From Panagrolaimus kolymaensis (taxonomy: Eukaryota; Nematoda; Chromadorea; Rhabditida; Panagrolaimidae), in the NCBI GenBank assembly GCA_028622995.1, contig JAJQJQ010000016.1, forward strand, positions 2,480,001 to 2,544,000: a stretch of 64,000 bases of DNA. The letters run 5' to 3'. The position numbers and the translations under genes are program-made. The notes under the pieces are model-generated. The model saw nothing but the letters and a program-made list of their open reading frames with translations, made no database searches and was not told the DNA's origin. Below, one piece after another: positions 23,425 through 32,975 of this stretch (position 1 is its first letter; each line of letters begins with the position of its first letter).

Positions 23425-24880
23425 TTAATCTGCAAATTGAAAAATATCAATTTCATATTTTGAATTAATTGCTACAACTTCATTATTCTCATTGATATCA
23501 ATGGCAAAATATTTTTGAGAATCTTCTCGAAGAACAAATGATTTTTCATTTAAATCAAACCCCAATAATGGTCCTGAATTTTCAGTTGTTGTTGTTGTAT
23601 CGATGAAAAGCAAAAGTGAATCATGAAAACAAATATCTGAAGATGTTTTATGTCCAGAAAGAAAGTATTCTGAAGTTATTGCATCTTTTGCAATGAATTT
23701 TAATTCTTTCTCGGGTGTTACAGCGATAAAACCATTTGGAAAAGTAAAAAGCTGTTCAATTCCATCCGAATCATTTCCAATAGGTTGAACGATCAATGAA
23801 TCAGCATTTACTGACCAAATGGCTCCTGTTTCGCCTGTAATATTTTTTTATTAAATAAAAGTTAATTTATTTTCTAAAATAAAATATTACCTGCAAGAAA
23901 ATAATCCCTTTTTGAACCTGCAATTGCAACAACACCCGTTCGACGTGAACTTATATTTGAGCGACGCATCGATCGCGGTAAATCCGATACTGTGATAGAA
24001 GACGATTTAATGGCTTCCAAGCTAGTTGATTTCAAACTTGAAACCACCAATCTTCCATCAAGTCCAGCAGATAACAAAAGATGAGGGGATACCCATCGAA
24101 GACATGTGATTGCTTGAGAATGAATGGAATCAGATTGCCAAAGAATTTCACCTTCAAATGTTACAAGAAGTTCACCCGAAGCTGTTGCAACAATAACCTA
24201 AATATTTAAACTTCGTTCTTTCGTATTGCTGATATAAAACAAACTTGTTGTTGTGGAGCAAATATTATTTGGGTCGGACAACTAGCAAGTGGAATATTAA
24301 TTGTTTGATTTTTATGAAGGATCAAAACTTTTCCCGTATGAAAGCACCAGGATTCATGCTGAGAATGACCTAAAAGTAGAGCAATTCGCCCATTTCGGCC
24401 ACATTTAATTCCAACAATGGGTAGCTTTTCATTCTAAAATTATTTGAATTTTCTTGAAATCAAAAAATTTAAACAACTTACACTTTCAAGTGAAATTTTT
24501 TTAACAGGCACAAGTTGCAACTTATCAGTTTTCCGAAAAGCTTCTAATTTTTCAAAATATTTATTTATTCTTCCCGCATCTTCAATAGCTTCCAAAATTA
24601 AATCAATGGTTTGATGAGAAATTAAAACTCCACGAGCTGAAAGCCTTTCTTCAACCGTCGAATCTGTTTGGGTTGAAGCATGCGTGGGTTTCATTGGATC
24701 ACAACCCACTTCTCTTTGAAGCGTTGGCATCGTTTCCATTGTGGCGTCCACCTTTTCTACTTCTTTATTCCATGATGATTGAATTTGTAAAGAAAATATT
24801 TCTGATTCTTGCATATTTTTAGATGGAAAATCAAAAAATAAATTTTGTTTATTCCAATGGTAAAAAAAAGCAGTTACCAT
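23425..24880 (-). CDS. WD-repeat protein resembling dynein-2 intermediate chain WDR34
   Basis: Four exons: 24880-24482, 24433-24245, 24197-23891, 23834-23425; 434 residues. The N-terminal third carries SSWNKEVEKVDATMET and HASTQTDSTVEERL, like the light-chain-binding region of dynein-2 intermediate chains (SQW..., VQTE). A degenerate beta-propeller follows, with repeats such as ITCLRWVSPHLLLSAGLDGRL and FAIDINENNEVVAINSKYEIDIFQF. If correct it would work in retrograde intraflagellar transport in ciliated neurons. Canonical GH...WD endings are scarce, so another divergent WD protein is possible. The first ATG is used; an in-frame ATG follows at codon 23. Confidence 0.55.
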
Positions 24881-25422
24881 GGAAACATGTGCGACAATTT
24901 TAAACCCAAAAAATGCAAGCTTTTAAAATTGGAGTAAAGCTTAACAAGAATTATTTTTTTATGGTTTAAAATTACTTTAAATATAGCTATTATCCACACT
25001 GTTTTGTTTTACAAAAGTCACAGAAGGGATTAATAATTACATTTGTTTTTATTATGTTCCAAATTAGAAGAAGCAAAGAATTGTCAAAGGTTGTATATAA
25101 AATATTCCTACAAACACCAATTTCATTTACAATGAAAATTAAAAGACAACTACGGTAATAGAAATATCATCTTCCATGTAAAATATGTGGTTTGAAAGGA
25201 TAATTAATTTGAAAAGTATTTTTCTTTATATTTTTTATAGCCTTTTTTATGAATTTTGAAATTTAATGTTTATTTTTTGTTGTTGCTATTATCAACAAGA
25301 AATGCATTTTGATCGAATCCAAAGCAACGCACTTAGCAACAAAAACTTATCCTCTTTTTCATATTCTCTGGAATTTTTCATTATCATATTTGGTTTTGTA
25401 TAAGCGTTGCGTTAAATAAAAA
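24881..25422. other. Divergent intergenic region
   Basis: AT-rich spacer between the WD-repeat gene (minus) and the TRAF gene (plus). It should contain both promoters. No gene or repeat seen. Confidence 0.45.
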
Positions 25423-26899
25423 ATGGAAGTTCCATTCTCTGAAATTGAAAATCGCCTTCCCTCTCCAATGCTAGCACAAACGGAAGCAAAGCTTGTGGAT
25501 ACGGTAGGAGAAGAAAACAACGAAAATGAACCAATTGAAATAGTTTTTCTTGATAATTTGCCTGCCGAATTGCAATGCAAAAAATGTGATCAAGTTTTTC
25601 GACTTCCTCAAAAACTTAATTGCGGACATCGACTTTGTGCAAACTGTGTTGAAGGATTACATACTTGTCCAGAATGTTCCGCTCTCATTGATCCAACAAA
25701 GGCTAGTCTTTTTTATTCCTTCCATTTTAAGGCTTAATTCATTATTATTTGTATAATATTTTAGTTAAAACTTGACAAAGAATCACAACGTCGCATTCAA
25801 CGTCTCTCAGTTCAATGCACCTTTCATGATAATGGATGTATTTGGAAAGGAGAACTTCGAGAACTTGAAGCTCATGCTCTCGTTTGTGATAAAGGAGACA
25901 TCATTTGTCCACGAGGTTGTGGAATGGTTTATCCAAAAAGTGAAGAAGAAAAGCATCTTGAAGAAGAATGTTCAAAGAAAACTCAAGAATGCCCTCATTG
26001 TGAAAAATCCGTTACTTTAAAAGGTCTGAAAACACATTTAAGAATTTGTCCTTCCATGTTGATTGATTGCCCAAATGGTTGTGGAATTACAAAGCCTCGA
26101 ATGAAAATGAACGAACATTTACCTGAATGTCCAAAAGCTGGCTCATGTTGCCCCTTTGGAGAATTTGGTTGTCATTACACTGGTGGGCGAGAAAATCTTC
26201 AAAAACACATCAAAGATCAACCCGTTAAGCATTTATCCTTCCTCTGCGATGGAGTGCTCGATTTGAAATCTCTTCTTGCGACTGTTCAACTCAACGCAGA
26301 CAAACTTTCACGAAATATGGAACTTTTAACATCAAAAATTCTTTCACTTGAAAAGCTTTATGGCGCTCAATATATTTGGAAATTAAACGACTTCCAAACA
26401 AAATTAAACAAATCAAAATTAACAAATCATCCCATTTACTTTTCACCACCTTTTCTTTCTGGAAGACATGTAAGTATCCTTTCTTTTCTTTTACAGTTAA
26501 AAAAACATTTAAAACTTTTTTAAGGGATATAAGTTAATGATGTCATGCGGATTCAGAGGTGGCGGAGCTGATTCAAATGGAGCAGAGTATTTATCAATTT
26601 TTATCGCAATTATGAAAGGTGATTATGACGCAATTTTACCATGGCCATTTGTTCATAAAATCACTTTCACTATTATGGATCAAAATCCGAACTTAGAAAA
26701 GCGCAAGCATCTTTCTTACACGCTTAAACCATATGCTTCTGTTCAAAATGAAAAATATCTTAATCGTCCCAAAGGAGATCGAAATGCTTCATTTGGGGCG
26801 ACAAACTTTTGCGAAATGGAGCTTGCTACACATTACATTAAAGAAGATACCATTTTTATTAAATGCAGCATTGATACAGAAAATATGATTGTCTTATAA
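25423..26899 (+). CDS. trf-1: TRAF-family protein (RING, TRAF zinc fingers, MATH)
   Basis: Three exons: 25423-25701, 25765-26469, 26525-26899; 452 residues. A RING finger spans about 50-90 (CKKCDQVF, LNCGHRLCANC, CPEC). Cys/His-rich TRAF zinc fingers run about 110-270 (CTFHDNGCIW, ICPRGCGMVY, CPHCEKS, CPNGCG, CPFGEFGC). A short coiled coil precedes a C-terminal MATH/TRAF-C domain (about 300-450; YIWKLNDF, GGGADSNGAEYLSIFIAIM). TRAFs couple receptors to ubiquitin ligation and kinase cascades. Intron 1 needs a GC donor (AAG/GCTAGT at 25702): no GT nearby keeps the frame into LKLDKESQRR. The symbol is by analogy with the C. elegans TRAF. Confidence 0.9.
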
Positions 26900-27814
26900 A
26901 TCCTTTTTTTAAATTAAAATCACCAAATTTTAAATATGTACCACAAAATAATATTTGTTCGAGTATAATTTTTTTGTATTCTTTTTTTTTTGCTATTTAC
27001 TCGTATTTTTTTAAAATTCATTTTATAAAATCCGGTGAAATAAAAAAAATTAAAATAAAACACTTCGTGAAACATGTTTTGTCAGTGCGGAAACTTTTGT
27101 TATTGAAAGATTGAAAATTTGTGAAATAATTATTAGCGCAGAAATTTTTGGAATACGATATTTTATTTTTCACATATAAATGTTTGAAAAAATCGACGTC
27201 GAAGTCTCCAGAAAAAAATTAAAAAGCAAATACACTGTTATCAGGAAGTCTAATAAAATTTGCTTCAAAAGTGTTCAAGAGCGGCCCATAATTAATTCAA
27301 TCAATGGACCTCAAAAATCTGCACAAATTATCAGTGGTTTGAAGAAAAATCTAAACATAAATACAGTCTAACGAATTTTTAATTGGAACAATGTGAGTTT
27401 CTGTAAGACGTTTCGAGTAATTATTGATTTTCTTGGAGGTAAGCATTCGGTACCAAGTATAGCAGAAGCCCAGCGAAATATAAAAAAAAGTTTAATAAAT
27501 CGGCGTCATTATTTAGCAGTTTCAAAACAAATTTAGAATAAATAGATATTGAAGACAATGAAAGTAGTTATTGCGCAAGATCCATAAAGTGAAAATCTCA
27601 ATCAAAGTTAAATTATCATGGCTTTTATTGAACTTTAACTTTTTTGTTATTTTCACAATAAATGTTATCATTACGACTTTTTATTTGAAAAATTAACATA
27701 TTTTTTTTAGCACTTGTATGAAAAAGTTTGCCGTTTATTGTTATCCAAAATTTCTCAGCTGACGATTCAAACTTTCATTCATTGATTAATCTCAACAACC
27801 AAAAGAGCAACAAA
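26900..27814. other. Intergenic, doubtful small ORF only
   Basis: AT-rich spacer. The 63-codon Lys-rich frame at 27180-27371 starts with ATG but has no splice context, no recognisable family and no clear codon bias, so I do not call it. The last 100 bases lead into the next gene. Confidence 0.4.
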
Positions 27815-28258
27815 ATGGATTATTCTACAGTCGGTACTTTGGCTATGGTCGCTGCTGCTGTCAATTCAACTATTCTCCTTGCTGGTATTGTTTGTGCAAT
27901 TATCACAATTATTGTTGTTCGAAAACAAGTAAGCATCTTTACATATTTTCAAAATAATTTTATAATTTATTTATTTTAGGGAATTGAAGAGGTTCATAAA
28001 GCATCATCAATCTTTCCAACAGCTTTAGAAAGTATCAATTACTCTGAAATTCCTATTGCCGTCATCGCTGTTATCGCTGATCACATGCAAATATCACTTG
28101 ATGAAGTTGCTCAAGAATATGCCAAAGATGCTGCTCAACGCAAAGTTGTTGTTTTGCAAACATTCCGTAAAGATCCTGTCACTGATCGCTTCATTGAATC
28201 TTTTCCTTCCAAATTTATTCAACATGGTTATGTCGGTGAAGAACTCTTACAAGCATAA
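27815..28258 (+). CDS. Unrecognised small membrane-anchored protein
   Basis: Two exons: 27815-27928 and 27980-28258; 130 residues. One strong transmembrane segment lies near residues 7-35 (MVAAAVNST then LLAGIVCAIITIIVV), followed by a basic RKQ and an acidic/helical soluble part with ISLDEVAQEYAKDAAQRK and FRKDPVTDRFIESFPS. Codon use is even and AT-rich like its neighbours, and the intron is typical, so it is probably real. I know no family. The frame is open further upstream with a non-ATG start, but the ATG at 27815 right before the hydrophobic segment is the sensible start. Confidence 0.65.
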
Positions 28259-28388
28259 ATGCCTTCTTTCTCTCACTCCATTCGTATATCCTATGACATT
28301 TATTTAAAATAAACTTTTATGAATAAGACAATCTACAATTAAATTTTCATACACATTATTAGAAATGACGAAAGCTTCATCTATATAT

Positions 28389-28618
28389 TTATTGAGCCAA
28401 TTTATCTTTGATATCTTTCCATTGTTTTCCTTTGTTTGCCTGAAATTTTAGCTTTTAAAAATTACGCAATAGAAAAAATATAAACATACGGAATTCCAAT
28501 AAGCGTCAGTAGCGGTATTGAAGGTTAAATCAAAGACATAAGCGCCTGCTGCACATGCTAATAGAAGAGTAGAAAAGCGACGAGCGACTGATTTATAGAA
28601 AATTCCTTGAATAGCCAT
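28389..28618 (-). CDS. UQCR10: Cytochrome bc1 complex subunit 9 (UQCR10/QCR9)
   Basis: Two short exons, 28618-28490 and 28439-28389, give a 59-residue protein, the size of UQCR10 (about 63). A basic N-terminus (GIFYKSVARRFST) leads into one transmembrane helix (LLLACAAGAYVFD) and the family tail: human has EGKLWKHIKHKYE, here NKGKQWKDIKDKLAQ. The subunit sits in the mitochondrial inner membrane as a single-helix part of complex III near the Rieske protein. It is easy to miss because neither exon reaches the usual ORF cut-off. A TTTTTTAG acceptor lies about 20 bases before the ATG. Confidence 0.85.
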
Positions 28619-29123
28619 GTTGAGATCTTTGATTGAACTAAAAAATAAATTTTATACCATTTTAAAGCCTAAAACACGAAAGACATTTTTTGTACAGTTA
28701 TTCGGAATATAAAAAATAAAGCGAAGAATGTTTATAAAAATTAATTTTTGAAACTTTCACTTCTCATATTTTTTGTTTGGATAAAGCAAATTTTTCAAAT
28801 ACAAAATCTCAACGCGAATGATTTGACTGCATTGCCTGCGTGTTACGGTGTTTATGAGCTCCTCTTTTGCGCCCATTGCAATTCTCTTAAAAAAATTTAA
28901 CCAAACATTTTTTTCTCTATCTCTTATGTATTTTTGGCTTTGCTTTTTCAGATATCTTACCATATTTATTCCAAATCCTCATTTATACTTATATTTTGAC
29001 CTTAAAGACATGAACTATATGTAATTTGTTTTCCGTTTTTCACGCGATTTAGTTTTTTTTGTTGCTGTTTTACACTTCTTACCCATTCTCTCTAATTTTT
29101 CGTTTTCTAGGTAACAAGTCATC
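28619..29123. other. Divergent intergenic region UQCR10/RPL21
   Basis: Carries the promoters of both genes. The plus-side end, CGTTTTCTAG, about 12 bases before the RPL21 start region, looks like a trans-splice acceptor. A Lys-rich minus-strand frame at 28757-28963 has no support. Confidence 0.45.
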
Positions 29124-29664
29124 ATGGTCAATCCAAATGGTTATCGTCGTGGTACGCGTTATATGTTCGCAAAAGGATTCCGTCAACATGGAGTGGAACA
29201 TCTTTCGACTTTTTACCGAACATACAAACGAGGTGATATTGTTACAGTCAAAGGCAATGGTGCTTTCCACAAGGGTATGCCATTCAAAGCTTATCATGGA
29301 CGTACTGGTCGTGTATTCAATGTTACTCAACATGCTCTTGGTGTCATTGTAAACAAACGTGTTAAGTGAGTAATTTTCTTGTCTTTTCACTTTTTATATT
29401 TTTTCTTCTTTTTTCAGAGGTCGTATTCTTCCTAAACGTATCAATGTTCGCATCGAACACGTTCAACCATCAAATTCTCGTGCTGAATTCTTAGTTCGGT
29501 GCAAAGCTAACGACCAAAAAAAACGTGATGTTAAAGCCGGTAAAGCTGAATATGTTAGCCTTCGTCGTCAACCTGCTGAACCTCGTCGTGCTCATCTTGT
29601 TAAAGTCAACAAATTAAATGCTCCAGAACTTTTGACGCCTGTCCGATTTGAAATTGTTGCGTAA
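29124..29664 (+). CDS. rpl-21: 60S ribosomal protein eL21
   Basis: Two exons: 29124-29365 and 29418-29664; 162 residues against 160 in human. Family signatures are [21 protein letters not shown] near the start, [20 protein letters not shown] and [11 protein letters not shown] in the middle, and a basic C-terminus ([14 protein letters not shown], variants of the family). eL21 is a core large-subunit protein near the central protuberance. The intron splits a Lys codon (AA/A). The gene is strikingly richer in CGT and GTT codons than neighbours, as expected for high expression. Confidence 0.97.
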
Positions 29665-29778
29665 ATTTTGATGTATGGTTTTGCTATGCAACTTTGTTTT
29701 GTTGTTTCAATAAATTCATTATTTTTATACCGTTATTTATTCTTTTTTACGATAATGACATAAAACATGTGTTGTGAA

Positions 29779-30954
29779 TTAGAGACCTTTGTTGTAGTAT
29801 ACAATTGAAGGAGGATTTGGTAAAGCTTCAATCTTCTTTTTGACTTCAGGTTCAAGCTTTGAGACATTGATAGAACTTTCTTGAGGGAAGAATGCACAGC
29901 AAAGAGGTGTTGAGAAAAGAAGCAAGAAGCCACAAAGCGATGTTTGAATTGGAGCATTTAACCATGGACGAGCTTTAATAGTCGGAAATTTTTCCAAGTA
30001 ATTCATTATCATTGGAGTGCAAACTGAAAAAAAAAGTTTAACCAATAGTATTGCAAGTACAAGGAATAATAACATACCCATATGAGGCATTCCCATGCCA
30101 ACCTAAAAAAATAAATAAGCTTTAATAAAAAAAGAAATGATTTTGTAATGAATATTTCAACTATCAAGCTCCGGTTATAAAGAACTCACTCGACTTAGGA
30201 CGACCGCAGAAATAGCATAATAAGCTACTTTAGAACTTTCACCAACTTTGTTGCCATTTTTATCAGTAAGAACAATACCATTTTTAAATTCATCGATTCT
30301 CATTAATGGAATATTGATACCATTTGCGATTGCAATAGCACAGAAAGGAACAAGGCGTCCATAAAATTGTGGTAATTTCTGTAAAGTTAGTCTATTATTA
30401 AAGTTTTAAAGGTTGAAAACAAAATCACTTACCTTAGCTACAACATTCAAAGATAATGCAACACCCAATGCACCTCCAGTAGCGCAACAATATGCAGTTA
30501 AAAGCCTTTTTCCATGAGCAGCGTTTTCACCAGATCTGTTTGTATAATTTACGACAGCATTGAATGTTTGATTTAACCATTGCCAAAAGATTACAGCTGG
30601 AGTTGATTTGTAGAAAGTTAAAAGTCCACCAGTTAGAATCATGTTAGCAGGCATTTGACAGCTCATTCTTCCAAGAAAAAACATCTTTTCACCTGTTTCA
30701 GGATGAAATGTGGAATCATAATAGGTTTTAGCTTTCCAAAGTTGAGTGATTGTAAGATCTTGAGGAATGATTCCATTACGGTAGTTCAAAACAATTTCAC
30801 GAGATTTATCCAAAGTTTTTTCTGTTACAAATAAATTCAATGGATTTACAATTGTGAAGAAATGTTTGGCACGATTGACATAAGTTGATTGATCCCATCG
30901 AGGCTTTGAAATATCTGGCTTCTGTACTAAAGCATGTACAAGTTCGGTTGACAT
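29779..30954 (-). CDS. sfxn: Sideroflexin, copy A
   Basis: Four exons: 30954-30433, 30378-30190, 30102-30078, 30023-29779; 326 residues, normal for sideroflexins. The N-terminal [20 protein letters not shown] and [22 protein letters not shown] blocks are diagnostic, followed by about four or five membrane helices and a tail [10 protein letters not shown]. Sideroflexins are mitochondrial inner-membrane carriers; SFXN1/3 import serine for one-carbon metabolism. This copy has an extra intron (30189-30103) between VVLSR and VGMGMPHMG that copy B lacks; exon 3 is only 25 bp. It is downstream of copy B on the same strand. Confidence 0.95.
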
Positions 30955-31311
30955 GTTGAATTTATTCTTTAACAAGAAGACGTTTTTTTATTTTCATTGT
31001 TCAAGCAAACCTTTATAAATACACTTTGAAAAAAATGAAGAAAAATTTACATAAGTGTTTTGAAACAAAAAGGAATGGGATTTTTAATTTATTTGTTGCT
31101 TTTACCGTACTTGAAAATGTAATCAGTTTTTTTTGAAATTCCATAAACTAAAGTTTAGTTACTAAACCATTATTTTTTTAAGCTTGTTTACAAATGATAA
31201 TGCCATAAATTCTTGTAAATAATAAAGAAAAATATTTTATTTATCAAAATTTTAAAATTACAAGAATATGAAAATTACAGAAAAAAAAGTGATAACTTTA
31301 AATCTAAGCTC
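30955..31311. other. Spacer between sideroflexin copies
   Basis: 357 bp, AT-rich. It is the 3' region of copy B and leader of copy A. No gene and no obvious shared repeat with the spacer upstream of copy B. Confidence 0.4.
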
Positions 31312-32396
31312 TTAAAGACCTTTATTGTAGTATACAACAAATGGAGAATTTGGTAAGGCTTCAATTTTCTTCCTAACATCAGGCTCGAGATCAGAGACAT
31401 TCACCGAACTTAATTGTGGGAAAATTGCACAACATAATGGAGTGGAAAACAGCAAAATAAATCCACAAATGGCTATTTGAATAGGAGCATTAAGCCATGG
31501 ACGAGCTTGATACCATCGCTTCTTTTCAATTTGATTCATAATAACAGGAGTCAGCACTAAAACAACCTAATACATTACGATTAAGTGAAGTAATAACATA
31601 CCCATATATGGCGTAGCCATCGCAACTCGGCTAAATACTACTTGAGCCACTGCAGATTTAGCAACTTTTGTACTTGATCCAACTTTGTTACCATTTTCAT
31701 CAATCAGTGTAATACCTTCTTTAAATTCATCAGCACGCATCATCGGAATGTTAATACCGTTTGCAATTGCAACAGCACAGAAAGGTACAAGGCGTCCATA
31801 AAATTGTGGTAATTTCTAAAATAAAAATAAAAGGAATATTTGAGATGATTGATTTATAAAAAAAAACTCACTTTGGCAACTGCGTTAAGAGTTAATGCTG
31901 CCGTTAATGCACCACCTGTTGCACAACAATAAGCAGTAATAAGCCTGCTTCCTTCAGCTGCATTTTCCCCTGATCTGTTTGTGTAATTTACAATAGCATT
32001 GAAAGTTTGATTTAACCATTGCCAAAATACCACTGACGGAGTTGATTTATAAAAAGTAAGAAGGCCGCCAGTGATGATCATATTTGCAGGCATTTGACAG
32101 CTCATTCTTCCAAGAAAAAACATCTTTTCACCGGTTTCAGGATGAAACGTGGAATCATAATAGGTTTTAGCTCTCCATAGTTGTTCAACAGTCAAATCTC
32201 TAGGAATAATTCCATTTCGATAATTCACCACTATTTCACGAGATTTATCCAAAGTTTTTTCTGTTACAAATAAATTCAAAGGATTTACGACTGTAAAGAA
32301 ATACTTTGCTCTGTTAGCATAAGTAGACTGATCCCATCGAGGCTTTGAAATATCTGGCTTCTGTACTAAAGTTTGTATAAGTTCGGTTGAAGCCAT
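31312..32396 (-). CDS. sfxn: Sideroflexin, copy B
   Basis: Three exons: 32396-31872, 31815-31602, 31556-31312; 327 residues. The protein follows copy A almost residue for residue in the first 170 positions ([34 protein letters not shown]) and diverges more in the middle ([19 protein letters not shown]) and after the third helix. Function as copy A: mitochondrial amino-acid carrier, most likely serine. One intron fewer than copy A: its exon 2 runs uncut through the site of the extra intron. The ATG at 32396 aligns with the start of copy A; an in-frame upstream ATG at 32411 would add five residues. Confidence 0.95.
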
Positions 32397-32975
32397 TAGC
32401 AAGATTAACAAAGAACAATTTTTTTACTTTATCAGCTGTGAAAATCTACAACAAGCATATTTATTCAAAAGAAAAAAAAATAACCGCGCGCTAAAGGAGA
32501 AAATAAAAGTTAAAAAAGGAGAGAAGAAATGCCCGACTAATTCCGCATAACCAAAACTACAATCAATCACAAAATGCAATGCAAGTGCATAAAGAAATGT
32601 CCTTAGAGACTAAAATGCAATTATTTAATGCGTTTCAACTAATAGTTGCAATGTTAGTTAATGTTTTAAAGAATAAAAGAAACAAGTGATGACACGTGTT
32701 GTTGGTTGACGGCTGTGATGGCAAGGAGAAAACTGTATTACTTCTTCGCAGTAATGTTTCAAGCGCTAAAGAAATTCTCTACGATCTCTTCAATCTTTCA
32801 AACTACGTCATAAAAAGCGCATGCTAGTTTGCAACTTGAGAAAAATAAAAGAGAAATATGATTTTTCGATAAACGAACAAAGTTTTTTAACAAAACAAAA
32901 AAAAAACTGAGAAATTATATTTTAATAAAAAATTCCACAAACAAAAATAAATTACAGAAAAATGATAACAAGAAT
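32397..32975. other. Intergenic between NCBP1 and sideroflexin B
   Basis: AT-rich with one moderately GC-rich patch near 32690-32760 containing GACACGT-GTTGTTGGTTGA, similar to a block upstream of the ZnT5 gene (3361-3384). No gene seen. Confidence 0.4.

Noticed and set aside
27180..27371. 63-codon Lys-rich ORF
   Set aside because: Isolated, no acceptor upstream, no family, chance length in this region.
28757..28963. 68-codon minus-strand ORF between UQCR10 and RPL21
   Set aside because: Lies in the divergent promoter region with no supporting signals.
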